In this document: positions 25,404-37,200 of the stretch, piece after piece | How the letters are laid out: each line of letters starts with the position of its first letter | Position numbering within the stretch: the first letter of the stretch is position 1 | DNA from: Sipunculus nudus | Lineage: Eukaryota > Annelida > Sipuncula > Golfingiida > Sipunculidae | Length of the DNA stretch: 64,000 nucleotides | Reading direction: 5' to 3' | NCBI GenBank assembly: GCA_026874595.1 | Contig: CM049307.1 | Span: 53,796,370 to 53,860,369 of the forward strand | Program-made: the position numbers and the translations under genes | Notes under the pieces: model-generated | Database searches by the model: none | What the model saw: the letters and a program-made list of their open reading frames with translations, nothing else | Told to the model about the DNA's origin: nothing

Positions 25404-26490
25404 TAGGGCCCTGCACGGGCCGAAAAAATTGAACCCGCACCCGCCCCGCATCATGCCCTGTCAGCCCAATCAAAGCAAAAAATTTAGCCCGCCCCGCCCC
25501 GCAGTAAGTAAGATTCTTTCAGCCCGCACCTGCCCCGCAAAATTTTCTTTCAGCCCCCACCTGCCCCACATTTTTTCAAGTTTCCGGTCCGCAGTCCAGC
25601 CCGCAAAATAAAGGTTTTCGGCTAATTAGCTGAAACTGAGACTAATCAGGTCAAGGGAATGAAAGGGTAATCTGACGGATGTGGCTTTAGGTTCAGGATG
25701 TTCATTGAGATAGACATGACCAGAGCGCGGTGTTTCTTATAGCAGTCATCACCACATAATGCAGAACCCAAGCAGGGATTTGACCAGCCAGTGGTCAATG
25801 TCAGTAACAATTAAACAGCACATGGAGTTACAATTAGATAAGGAGTCCACCTTAGGCTTTGTGGAGTTCCAGGTCAATTGAGTCACCTACAGAGCCTGCT
25901 GTAGCCACATACTGTTTATTACAAGATCACAGGTAATCAAGCCCTTGCTTCACTCCCAGCCATATTATGTAATATGTGAGACCTGTCACAAGTAAAGGGT
26001 TACAGTCCATATACAACATCAGGCCAGGTATTTTTATACAAAGTTATGACCAACTTCCATTGCAAGGATCATTGTTTAAAATCTAGATATCAGATTAATG
26101 ATGCATTATCTATTTTGTATAACAAATTGACATTATACCTAAAAAAGACACATTTGTATAGTGTTGTTATAACTGTCAGTCAGTGTAAGGGGTTAACAGG
26201 AATAAATTAAAATTAATTCAAATTTATCTTTTCATATTACTATTTTTACAACACCTGAAAACATATTATACAAAAATATCATTGTCTTCAAATGATAGAT
26301 TTTCAAAGAAAAATTTTATATTCATGATCCATGAACTGCCAGATCATCAACCCGCAGCCCGCCCCGCCCCGCACAGACTTAATTTCGGCCCACCCCGCCC
26401 CGCACTTCCTTTGATGTAGCCCGCCCCGCAAAGAATCCTATGCGGGGGCCCGCGGGCTGCGGGTCAAAACCCGCCCCGCGCAGGGCCCTA
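25404..26490. mobile_element. 1,087-bp non-autonomous hAT-like element with 8-bp target duplication
   Basis: Begins TAGGGCCCTGCACGGG and ends CCGCGCAGGGCCCTA, so the outer 11 bp are perfect inverted repeats. They are followed by GC-rich subterminal repeats of the CCCGCCCCGC type on both sides. The flanks are a perfect 8-bp direct repeat GTACACAC at 25396-25403 and 26491-26498. TAGGG-type ends with an 8-bp duplication fit hAT. The AT-rich core has no transposase reading frame. It inserted into the degenerate right edge of the 35-bp minisatellite. Confidence 0.9.
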
Positions 26491-27393
26491 GTACACACAG
26501 ACCATGCACATACCGTACGATAGAATTGGAGACTGAGCACAAATATATTTTCTCCTTGGTCGGTTAGGTTTTTTTGTCTGTTACAAACTTTACGCAAAAT
26601 GATATAAACGGACTTTGATGATATTTTTCGTAAGATTATGGCAACAACAAAGGAACAATCATTTGAATGTGAAAGTGATTGTCGCCGTTATTATTTAAAT
26701 CCAAAGGATTACCATCCTGAAACCTGGCTTTTCCTTTGTCCTGGGTATGGGCTGCCTATTCATTTGTATATGGGGGTCATCTATTCTGCAGCTCACCTAG
26801 TGAACCCGTGTTACGGAAGCGTGCAGCTATATGCACCACATATGCAAGAAAGTTTGATTAGGGAATCCTGGCGGCGGTAACCATGTAGGGTACGACTACA
26901 AATCTATTTAAGTATAAATATAATAAAATATAAAAAAAATTTTTTCTTCATCTTTGCCTTTTTCTTGTTCAATGACCTGTAGATGTAGTGTGAACTTTGG
27001 TCACCAAGAGCAGGTAACATTTAGCTGGTTCTTGTCCCTTCTAGCTTACCTAAACCCTAAAAGGATTTTAAAATAATGTTAAAATACTTAGATGTACAAA
27101 AAATTAATAGAAAGTAATAACGTTTTGGAAACCTTGTAAGGCTAAAGAAGGTCTTCTCTCTATTTGTAAAGCTGCATATTTAATTTGCAAAATGTACTAC
27201 ATTAATGTGTTTATTTCAGAAGATACAGGGACATAAGTAATAAGAAAATGCTTATTTGATGAAATCCAAAATAACAAAATTGCTAACTGTATGTTGTATA
27301 TACAGGGAGACCTTTTATACAGCAAATTAATAAATGGGCAATTTTGTCCACAATCAAACACAACCAGCTCGGGGGAAATTCCATTTTTTAGTT

Positions 27394-27400
27394 TATATAA
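27394..27400 (+). promoter_or_regulatory. Possible TATA box of the ASB gene
   Basis: TATATAA lies about 175 bp upstream of the ATG at 27574. It would place a start site near 27425 and give a 5' UTR of about 150 nt. Proposed from motif and position only, in AT-rich DNA where such motifs are common. Confidence 0.3.
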
Positions 27401-27573
27401 ACTACGCCAGATGTCGCTAGTGTATGACTCCTAGCCAAGAATAGTAAACGGGCTAACTTGACATGGTTTCCACATGTCGGTTTTCGCTGGTCATCTTTCT
27501 CGAAGCATATAACGGTACATAAATTCAGCCAGAGGCCAGTCAACTGTTAAGGTCTGATGTTTCGGTTCGGATA

Positions 27574-30500
27574 ATGGTGGAAAAGCGACTAGTTCGGTGT
27601 GTGGAACGGGGAGATGCGGTGACCCTGCTGGCCGAGCTAAACAGGCTGGGCCGCCAGAATGTTGCACACTGTGCCGAAGCTGAGACAGCTTTGTGCCTGG
27701 CTGCAACAGCAGGCTTCACGGCCTGCGTCAGGATGCTGCTAGATTACGGTAAGCCCTGTATATCTGCTGTAAATAAGCACAGCAGCCTGTGTTCACAGTG
27801 GTAATTCCCCTGGGCCAGCTTCAAGCTCTACATAAGTTGTTCCAATGCCATTTTTTATCATGGCACAGGTGTTGTAATGTACACAATGTATTAGCATAAA
27901 TAATAATAACAATACAGATTAGCATAATGCTGACCAGCTGACCTACTCTTAGTCTCAGTTTGATATGAGATGCATCAAAATTGCATTTCTTTGGCTTATA
28001 GTTTAGACTCATGTGTACATATACTCTTTCCATATACTCTCTGTCCATACTCGCTGCTACAGTCCATGCATGATTCTTGAACGGTTACGCAGATTTTCTT
28101 TAGTCACTGTGTGCTAAACAATTGTACGTTTACGCCCTTTGTGACCGGCAGTATGCCGTGTTCTTTAATGAGTTTTTCCTCTTGATAAATACAATATAAA
28201 AAAATCCAAGCGTTTTTCTTTGTCGTTTCTGCCGTACAAAAGGTCATTATTAATCATTATCTTGACAGTCCTGTAATATATTTGGTTCAGTGTTTCAATA
28301 TGTTTTTTTTTTAATTTATAGGGATTTGATTAATGCTCATCTAATTTTTAAAACGAGAATCTCAAAACACGTGAGGAAGCAAGTGATTTCATGGTGCAGT
28401 AGTTTTTGTATTATGTATTGTGAGTTTATGTATATCATTATCGCTTTGTCCACTTAAAACAATGCTCACAGAAGACCCTATGCAAATAACCTACAGTGCG
28501 TTTATTTTCCGCTTTCCGTATTTGTTCAAGTCTTCGGACCCAGCATCCACGCAAGATTATTTACCTTATTCCGTCTCGGTTACCTCTGCTAGATTGCAAG
28601 ACTTGAAAAAATGTTTTATCACGAAAAGACATAAAAATAATTGTTAAGACGGTAAAAACGTGCAATGTTTATTTTAATGTTGGTAGTTAAACATACCCGG
28701 TACTTTTCTCCGGCATAAAGATCTTTATTTTACGCGCAAAACAAAGAAGGTGGGCCAAATACTTCTATTATAAATACAGTAGAAAAATCTTTATTATATG
28801 TGCATTTTTCTTTTTAGGCAGGAGTATAAAATTGTCACTCTTATTGGTACAATTTTCTTGTTGGCAGGAGTAAGCCCGGAATGTGAAAACGAATATGGCG
28901 ACCCTCCTCTCGCCTCAGCAGCCAAAAATATTCACATTCATGTTGTTGAAGTTCTGCTGAACAACAATGCTAACATCTTTCATCGTGATGGGCGCCATGA
29001 CACCGCCCTCGACATTGCTTGTCGGCTCGGATTGGTTCCGATGATCCAACTGATCCAACGTCACTTCCGGTTTTATTCCACCAGCGTCAGACCCTCCCAC
29101 GAGACCAGTGACGAGTGGGACATGTTTTGCTACACGGCCTTATTAGCTACAATTGAAGGAGACCAACCTAAACTCTTGTCGATGCTTATTGATGTTGGGT
29201 TCGACATCAACTTAAACCTAGAGGATGACGTTGGTGAGTGTTTTATTTTACTCTTGGTTAGTTAACTAATCATAAGTAAAGCACTCTTCCGTTCTACTCA
29301 CAACGAACCTCTTCCAGTTATGCAGTGTAGGACGGTCGGAACTACTTGCTCAACTGTCAAACTTCATCCTATAAAAAAGTAACATTTCAATTAAATATCT
29401 TCTGTTTACATTTTTACATGCAAATGCTTATAAAATATTACGTATTCCGGTAAGTCCTTACCACAAAACACCCAAGTTTATGTCATTTCATTGAAACAAT
29501 TCTTATTCACCATATTTGAACGACTACATTACCCTCTTCGCTATATCTATACCTACGCGGACGGTTTATTTATAAGCTCTGGCCGGTGCTTTGTGGGTAG
29601 CAGATTTTGGAGCCCACAAACCTTAAAAATCAAGTCGTACTCTTTTGAGTCCGATTCTGGGCAGTGCGAAAGTAAAGAATGCAGTACTCAAAGAGCGCAT
29701 ACCTACACCAACTACAGATCAACTCCAGTGGTACAAGCTATGTACACCAGATGTCAGCATCATGCATGAAATCGCTGGTTGCACATGTACAAAGAGACAA
29801 AAATTTTCTCTTTTTTTTTTTTTTGCGTCAATATCTTGATTCAGATCAACCCCTAATTTTTTCAAAGTATTAGTTGTCTTATGCCATTCCGAACCACACA
29901 ATTCCATATAATAAACCAATATCTTTATGGAATATGTTTTACACAAGTAAACAAACAAAACGTCAATCAAACAGACAGACAGGTAATGAGACAATGGTGG
30001 AACTTTAGCCTGTGCATGCCCTCCTTTATCCTGCTTGAATGGTTATCATTTGATCCATCATATCAAAACTTTGTCCACATCTTAAATACAAAATTTAATT
30101 ACAACTTCGACTACTCACGTGTGACCACTCAGTCCACAATGAAAAGGGTGAACATAATTTTTATCTTTAATTTGTTCCAGGAACTCCCCTACATGCTGCA
30201 ATAGATGAGGGAAATGTAGATTGTGCAGATATTTTGATTGACGCGGGTGCTGATATTGAGGCTTTGCGCATGTGCGTGCTTGAGACCCCTCTGATGTTCT
30301 GCGCACAGTGCGGGCAGGCAGAGATCGCTCACCGCCTCCTGGTGGCTGGTTGTGATATCAACAGGCAGACGGAAGAATGTTCAACTGCTCTGACAATAGC
30401 GTGCCACTACGGCAACGAAAGTGTCGTCTGCGTCTTATTAGGTGTGAATTTATCTTTAGAATGTTATATAAAAAAGTTGAAATCATTTAAAGAGTTCTAT

Positions 30501-32269
30501 TTAAACATTGCTATAAGTGTATTTAGTGAGAATATTAAATCCAGACCACGACAAATGATATGTTCTATATATGTAGTTTGTTATGCCTGAAGTCGTCATG
30601 TCAAACTGGTCTTCATAAATTATTCTGATGCTGCAAACGCATTCAACTCAGATTTTGTCTTATGTAGAGATAAAGCCGCACCAAATGTACTTCTTTTATC
30701 ATCTGCGAATGCGGTTGCAGTATTTAGTTGAGTTATTCTGATAAAGGGCTGAATGAAGAGCCAGTGTTGAAAGACAAACAAGGTTGGGGATAGATAATGT
30801 CGGTTGTCCGAATATTTTTCCGGTTCCCATTCAGTGCATTTTTAGTTTAAGTATAATGTCGTCATTGAAATAACCATGATTTTTAACGCTCCTCACGCAG
30901 CGGTTAAATGTACTACACTGAAGCGGATCCAGCAAATCCAACCTTTTTTAAGGATTTCAGATCTATTTTTGCGGCCCGGATCCAACCCCCCCCCCCTTTC
31001 CGAGCCTGGGGACCTTATTTTAGGTTTTATCATCAGTCCTCCTGGGATGAACCCCCTCCTTTTCCTAAATTCTGGATTCGCCCCTGACTACAGTCGTCCA
31101 AAGTGACCTCTTTGTTAACCGCTGCTTTTTGTAGAAAGGTTCTGTGCATTGGGTTACAGCATCAGGTTGGACACTGAGCAAAGAATTGTAATCAGATCAA
31201 TAAACATGTTATTGTAAAATGCATCCAGCTCCAAAGCTTAAACATGTGATACCCGGTCTCAGTGATATGGTTTCCCCAGTTCTGGCACAAGGCCAAGAAT
31301 CAGACCCATGAGAGGGGGTGTCGCATGTTTAAGATTTGGAGCTGAATGCACAATTCGATACCACGGTCGGATTGGTCTGAACACAATTGTTTGCATTGTG
31401 CCAGCCCTGGTGGTGTAACCAAGAGAACCTTGCTATAAAAAAAACCAAAAGGAGACTTCGGACGACGGCAGTGTATAACCAGTCCTCGAGGAGCGTAAGT
31501 TTTCTTCCATTCCCGAGTAATATATATCCCTATGTTTAAATTGCTTTTTTCAGAGTTTGGTGCTGATCCACGTATTGTGAACAAATGGGGTTTCAATGCG
31601 TTGTTCATGGCAACGGACAGTCCGCCCGTCCTGAGTGTGTTACTACACAAGGCTAAACTGAAGCCAGCAGAACTTGATAAACTCTGTGGAGAAAGAGGGG
31701 AGGCAGCCATACACGTATCTTCAGTGGTAGGCGACACACAGTGCGTCTCTCTTCTGCTGGACGCTGGCGCTAGCATCAACACCCGCACGTCCGTGAACGA
31801 AAACGCCCTCTGGCTGGCAGTTATGAAAGGTCACGTGGACCTTGTTAAATTTCTGGTGTGTCGCAACATTGAACTTGATGTGCCCAGCAACGGTTGTCAA
31901 GTATACGCCTGGGACTACCTGCCTTTGGAAGTAGCCTTGGGGATGCAGAACTATTACGTGGCAAAGCTGTTAATTAAAGCAGGATGCCGCATCAGGAACG
32001 AGCTGTACTACCCTGAGGGGGAAGACCAGGACCCCGGTCCACTGGAGGAGGTCCCGATGCTGAGGGTGCGGCCCGAGACTGTCCTCAGACTCAAAGACAA
32101 CGCAGACGAACTACAGTGGTTCGCTGATTATTTATCACAACCCCTTACACTGAAACATTCCAGCAGGCTTGCTATCAGGAGAATATTATCCATTGGCGTG
32201 GAAAAGAAACTTCAAAGATTACCGCTACCTTCACTGATGAAATCATACGTGAACCTTTCTGATTGTTGA
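27574..32269 (+). CDS. Ankyrin-repeat and SOCS-box protein (ASB-like, 505 aa)
   Basis: Complete gene in four exons: 27574-27748, 28868-29233, 30181-30441 and 31554-32269 (1,518 nt with stop). All junctions are GT-AG and phase 1. The product is mostly ankyrin repeats, for example 'ETALCLAATAGFTACVRMLL' (37-56), 'DTALDIACRLG' (103-113), 'TPLHAAIDEGN' (from 182), 'STALTIACHYGNESVVCVLL' and 'AAIHVSSVVGDTQCVSLLLD'. The last 42 residues (464-505) form a SOCS box: 'LKHSSRLAIRR', then 'LPLPSLMKSY'. ASB proteins recruit Elongin B/C and Cullin 5, with the ankyrin repeats choosing the substrate; that role is inferred from family. I cannot assign a numbered ASB orthologue. The start is the first in-frame Met with an acceptable context (ATAATGG). 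Exons follow ankyrin-repeat borders. Confidence 0.9.
29234..30180. other. ASB intron 2, with a segment shared with the SDR gene 1 flank
   Basis: About 29330-29675 is similar to about 11040-11400 upstream of SDR gene 1, in the same orientation (shared: ATTACGTATTCCG/ATTACTTATTCCG, TATACCTACGC, CAATTCTTAT/AATTCTTAT). No exon is recognised in the rest of the intron. Confidence 0.6.
30918..31086. mobile_element. 169-bp hAT-like MITE with 6-bp target duplication
   Basis: The left end CTGAAGCGGATCCAG and right end CTGGATTCGCCCCTG are inverted. The flanking direct repeat is ACTACA at 30912-30917 and 31087-31092. The sequence rejoined without the element (TGTACTACAGTCGTC) matches the related repeat at about 39998-40040, which has no insert. 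This supports the boundaries. The interior is C-rich and non-coding. It lies in ASB intron 3. Confidence 0.8.
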
Positions 32270-32713
32270 AACATGCCATGGAGGTTACACATAAAAGGAG
32301 TACGCACTCACAGGTAAAAGTGCTGCGAAGCTCCCTCCTAAAGTTTATTCTAAAGTACGCCACCATGAACATATTGACGCAATTTTGTGATATCTGTATA
32401 TCCAACAGTAAACTCTTTGGAGAGACCGTTTACGAGTATTCATCTTCATAATATAGACTCTATTGACCATCTGTATTTCGAACAGAGGGGAGCAGTATAT
32501 ATAAAAAATAACCGATTTAGTACGGTGTGCTGGATATCAGACGTAATGTTTAGCTACAGAATGACCTGTATATACCAGGTTATAAGCTTATAAATCTTGG
32601 ATGGAAACCACGTAAAGCCGGTCAAAAAAACATTAAACGCAGCTGGGTCATATAGGGCTTTCCTGGATATCTTTCACGGTTATTCCTGTTTCCTTTAATT
32701 GTTTCATGGAATG

Positions 32714-32724
32714 TTTATTTTATT
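32714..32724 (-). terminator. Poly(A) signals for the carboxylesterase gene
   Basis: TTTATTTTATT on the plus strand gives two overlapping AATAAA hexamers on the minus strand. They lie about 370 bp past the carboxylesterase stop. Confidence 0.5.
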
Positions 32725-32728
32725 ATAC

Positions 32729-32734
32729 AATAAA
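32729..32734 (+). terminator. Poly(A) signal for the ASB gene
   Basis: AATAAA lies 460 bp after the ASB stop codon, within 10 bp of minus-strand signals. Confidence 0.5.
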
Positions 32735-33092
32735 ACATTACATTTAACATGAAGTGTACACCATAAAACGGTATTTTTCACAGTCTTTTTTTTACAAAAC
32801 GGCAAACAAAAAACAGCTAAAAATTTGGCTAGTTATGAGTTATAATGTAGATTCCTATCCATGCCTCACGAACTGGAAAAGCTGTGTTTTAATTTTCATT
32901 AAAGCTCACATCTGTGTTATACAACAAAATAAAAATTCACTCTGGTAATGCATCATTCAACTCAGTTGGAGTCCGCACATGAAAAATAATCAAACCGAGT
33001 AAGATCATATCAAAAAGTTTAATTGAACACTTTATCCCTGCTCAAACGTAGCTTTGTGCTGATCTGGATCGGTGGTGACGTCAGTTGTGACG

Positions 33093-34169
33093 TCAGTACA
33101 ATCCCATGTACCGCTGCAGCAGGTCTTTGAGGTAATCGTACGCCACGTCTGTGTCCAGGAACATGTCGTAACTCCAATCATTATCACCCAAATCTGCAGG
33201 TTATAAATAAAAGATTACAATATCATAACATGTATAATTACCACCACCCCTTTCTGACATATAATTACATTTACCGATAACTCGGTGATTTCGCAACCGT
33301 TACATAAACCAAAATCCCCAACCATAGGTCAATGTCAAAGTCTCAATAGTTCACGTGCTATTTTCCAGACAGGGATTCATGAAAATAAAGGATTTAATTT
33401 GATTTGCCCAGCAGTACATTAGTTTCCTCTCAGTTAATCTTTTCGATAATCTTGATTATCCGGCGCCCTCATTTACCGCCAAAGAATCCAATCGTCTCGT
33501 GAGGGCGAGCAAACGAGTTTTTACTGTAAATATCAGTGACGGAATAGGAATGGGCTCAATGTTGTTATATATTATTATAAATGTATAAAGCCAAGTATGT
33601 TGCATATTTTCTGTGTGTTGATCCTGGATAACATTCGGAACCGGCAAATATCCCTACATGTAACGAATCGTTTTGCCGGATACGCATTCCGCATGCCGGA
33701 ACCGCGCATAATGAATCTTACCTGATTTATTTAGTCAGTACCGATTTTATCCGTTTTCCAGACATAAGGAATCTTAGCTTAACTTCAAGGTGACTGTAAA
33801 GCATGTTCCACCTGAAGCATTAAACTACATTAGTTGTTCAATAAATTTTTATTAAAGATTTATATATAATGGTTAGAATTTTGCTTACTTTCTCTTTTTG
33901 AGCTGTTGTCCCTTTCAATGATGTAGGGGATATACTCCCTCCAGAAGGCGTTGTTTTTCTGGTTCAGGTTTTGTCTTGTCTCCACGGCATCGTTGCCAAT
34001 ATAGAAGTAGTTCAGCTGATCCGACTTGAATTCTTCCCACGTGACCGGAGGTGACGTGTTGTTACCAGGTGGCGCTATTGGTCTCGGTGTCGGATTCCTG
34101 CAGGTATAAACAAAAAAAACATAATTAACATAATTAAGTAGAAGGTTCTACTGATAAAATATATTTAAT

Positions 34170-34219
<50 letters not shown>

Positions 34220-37200
34220 ATCCTCTATACTGAGAATTCCGTCGAACCTTACCGAAAGAAAACTGTTTATTGAACAGTGTTTCAAATCGCCGTTTGACCC
34301 ACACATTAATGCACACAAACATATGCATACATAAAAGTACATGTATACAAACGACTCAGCTAACAATAATTTCTATTGATATGTTCTTTTTTTTATTATT
34401 CTATATTGTACTGTATATTTGTAACTATGATGTACCCGAATTTGGCAAAGTTAGAGAGCAGGGTGATCATGAAGTCACTATACTGCTTGTCCTCGTCCGT
34501 CCACGGGAAGATGCGCATCAGGAAGTGCTCAGAGTCCTCCTCTACTTCCGGGTTGTCTTCCAGCATGGGGAACCCCCAAATGTAAGGGATGTCGGAGATA
34601 CCGTGAGAGGCTCCTTAAAAAAAAACATTTATTTTTATATATAGTACATATCAATAATATATAATTTTTAAAAACTTAAAGGGACCCATTCTTTAACTAG
34701 GCTTATGAGGTAAACATGAAATACATGGTTCTCTCTTTGAAATATAATAATCCCTGCCAAAATTTCGTTGTGAAAAAATTTCCATACGCCTGCACCAGGC
34801 GCGACCAGTTGCGCGAAAGAAAACATAAACATAGCGTCTGGCACTACTATCTTAAATCAAGATAGCTACCAACAGTGAAAAAAATTACATGTAATATATT
34901 TGTAATTCATGAAACACACAACTTTCCTTCCTTTATTGCATGTTTCCGTGTGTGCACAATATTGCGGCGTTGTGAAAAGCTGACTTTAACTTCATAACCT
35001 CCACAAAAAAAGTGGAATGTCTGAATGTCTGCTTGTGTCTGCTGAAGACAATATTTTTTTCTTTTTTTTCGGGAATATGTCAGAAAGAGCCCAAAATTTG
35101 AAATTTCACCAAAGTATTCATATCCATCTATATATTACAATAAATGCTCTATATTTAACAAATTATAAGTATATGCCACAGGGAACGAAAAACTGATACT
35201 GAATTAGGCTCATGAAATAATTTAGTAACCACCTGGTTTAATAGGTGAGCACAAATATTATCATTAAAGCTTTATAAGTGGATAGAGAGACATGCGGGTA
35301 AATATCTTTCTTGACCAAAAATAATACGGAAACCATCTTCAATATTGGTTTACATATATTGCTTTTGTATATCCCCTGTATGCAGATATTTTGTATGAAC
35401 CATAATTGGTCAATGAGGCATTGAGGTATCGATTGCTTACCGAACCAGTCGGGCAGGATAAGGCGGTGGGGGTTTCCACGGTAACCATACAGGTACTCAA
35501 ACGTTGTGTTAAACTGTGTGTGGTTCTTCAGTACAAGATCCTGGGCCACGCCGAAACCAACGTCATTGACAGCCTTAAATAGGGATATATGGGAATATAT
35601 AAATTACAACTGATCGTTAAATAATGGTCCTTGAACTTGCACCTTTTTTATAACTGACACACACAAAAAATATATATATATATTAGTGGTATGCCGATAA
35701 ATCAATTTAACCGATGATTGGTAATTTTCTTTTATAATCAATTGAATCGGACATGCATCTTTGTATAATCGATCACATACGAATATGTATGAACATGCAA
35801 AGACTCATATTATCTAGTAAAAATATTCCAACCCTGATCTTTCAGCAGCCGTGTGTCATCAACCTGTCCGTTAGCTAGATCTTTCTGGGTGACCTAAATA
35901 TTCCTTAAATAACACACCAGAGATAACATGATAATATGTGGTAAAGTTATGTGAATACTTAGTTACACATGCAGCGGATATCATGGAAATATAGAAGTTT
36001 CATCATATAATCTATTAATAATCTATCATCTTTTTTCTTTCAGTCATATCTCACATTATATGACAACCAATCCACGGCACTTTCATTACAGGATTAACCA
36101 ATCAAAACCGCGGTCCCACCTCGAGGAGCTGTCGTCTGTTGCGCACGGTGTCCTCCGTGTACGGCCAATCAGTGAAGTAAAATTCCATCGCCTTGGCAAC
36201 ATTAACTCGGATATTTTCAGTCTCCCTCGCCAGGACCCAGTCGACCATGCGTTCTTTGATATACTGAACATGAAGCGATCGGTTCCAGCCTCCGTCAATC
36301 GCCTCTGGGACAACTGTTTCACAGAAAATCATGTTTATACCCCGCCTCAAAAATGTGATATTGAAAAATATTAAACCTTCACCGGTAACTGAACTTTCAT
36401 TTTTCCATAAAGGTATGGAAAGTGAAAAAAATTTGTTGTAATATTTTGATGTTTCTTCTTCAGTTATTTTATTCGGCGTGATGAAAATTAAAAAAAAAAA
36501 TGTAAAGAGTTTACTGTTTGTAAAGTTTAGACAAATCCTATAACGGCGTGGCACTGTACTGGTTGGAATTTAGAAAATTTATGTGAAGGGGAGACCCAAT
36601 GTGAATCTTATTAAAAACTTCGTCAATTTTGATATTGTGAATATTTATTCATGTATAGGCCCAGCATACCTTTACAAATAAGGGGGCTCTTTCCTATTAT
36701 GAGACTTAACAGTATGCTCATTTACTAACTGACGCGGATAATGTATTCGAACGCCTTACATGGCAGTAGATACGTGGCGCCATCTTCTGTCGTGTGGCCA
36801 ACAATGATCTTTACGTCCTTGTTGAAGTCCCCTTTTTCCCGCAATGTGAATGGGTTTTCGGGCAAGAATCCGCCCGGGCCGTCTGGAGTAGGAGCGAAAC
36901 CGAGGCTGATGTAACCGGACTGTGGGAAAGAGAAATGCGCAAGTCTTCATATCTGCAGATGCTGCGTTCATTGGAGGCAATAACGTACATTATACACATT
37001 AAATTTGTTCTGTTTTTACATCACAGTGGCAGGAAAGTATTAATGACGTTGAAAGGTCACCTTTTTTTAACGATAGGCTTACAGCCTGATATTTATTATT
37101 GCCAAGAAGGCATGAGTTCCTCCCCTTTTGTGTGTATTTGTGTGTGTGTTTCGTGATTTTTCACAAGATAACTCGGGAATGGGTCGATGAAGAATCCATT

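Larger units (their letters stand above)
23602..27573. other. Intergenic: shared upstream region of SDR gene 2 (-) and the ASB gene (+)
   Basis: The two genes are divergent here. Next to SDR gene 2 are a SINE-like insert and patches similar to the upstream DNA of SDR gene 1. Further out are a 35-bp minisatellite and a hAT-like element inserted in its edge. Nearest the ASB gene is about 1 kb of unique AT-rich sequence with one 80-codon open frame (26638-26880) that I do not recognise. A TATATAA motif at 27394-27400 is a possible ASB promoter element. Confidence 0.55.
32270..33092. other. Convergent 3' region between ASB (+) and carboxylesterase (-)
   Basis: 823 bp separate the two stop codons. 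It contains the 3' UTR of the ASB gene and, on the other strand, that of the carboxylesterase. Poly(A) signals for both face each other around 32714-32734. No further gene is seen. Confidence 0.7.

Noticed and set aside
24727-25611. Open frames of 294, 225 and 216 codons
   Set aside because: They lie in a 35-bp minisatellite that is open in every frame, with no domain or splice context; the longest also runs into a transposable element.
26638-26880. 80-codon plus-strand frame
   Set aside because: Normal-looking composition and a donor-like GGTAACC at its end, but no recognisable family, no partner exon and no upstream acceptor test possible. Kept only as unsupported.
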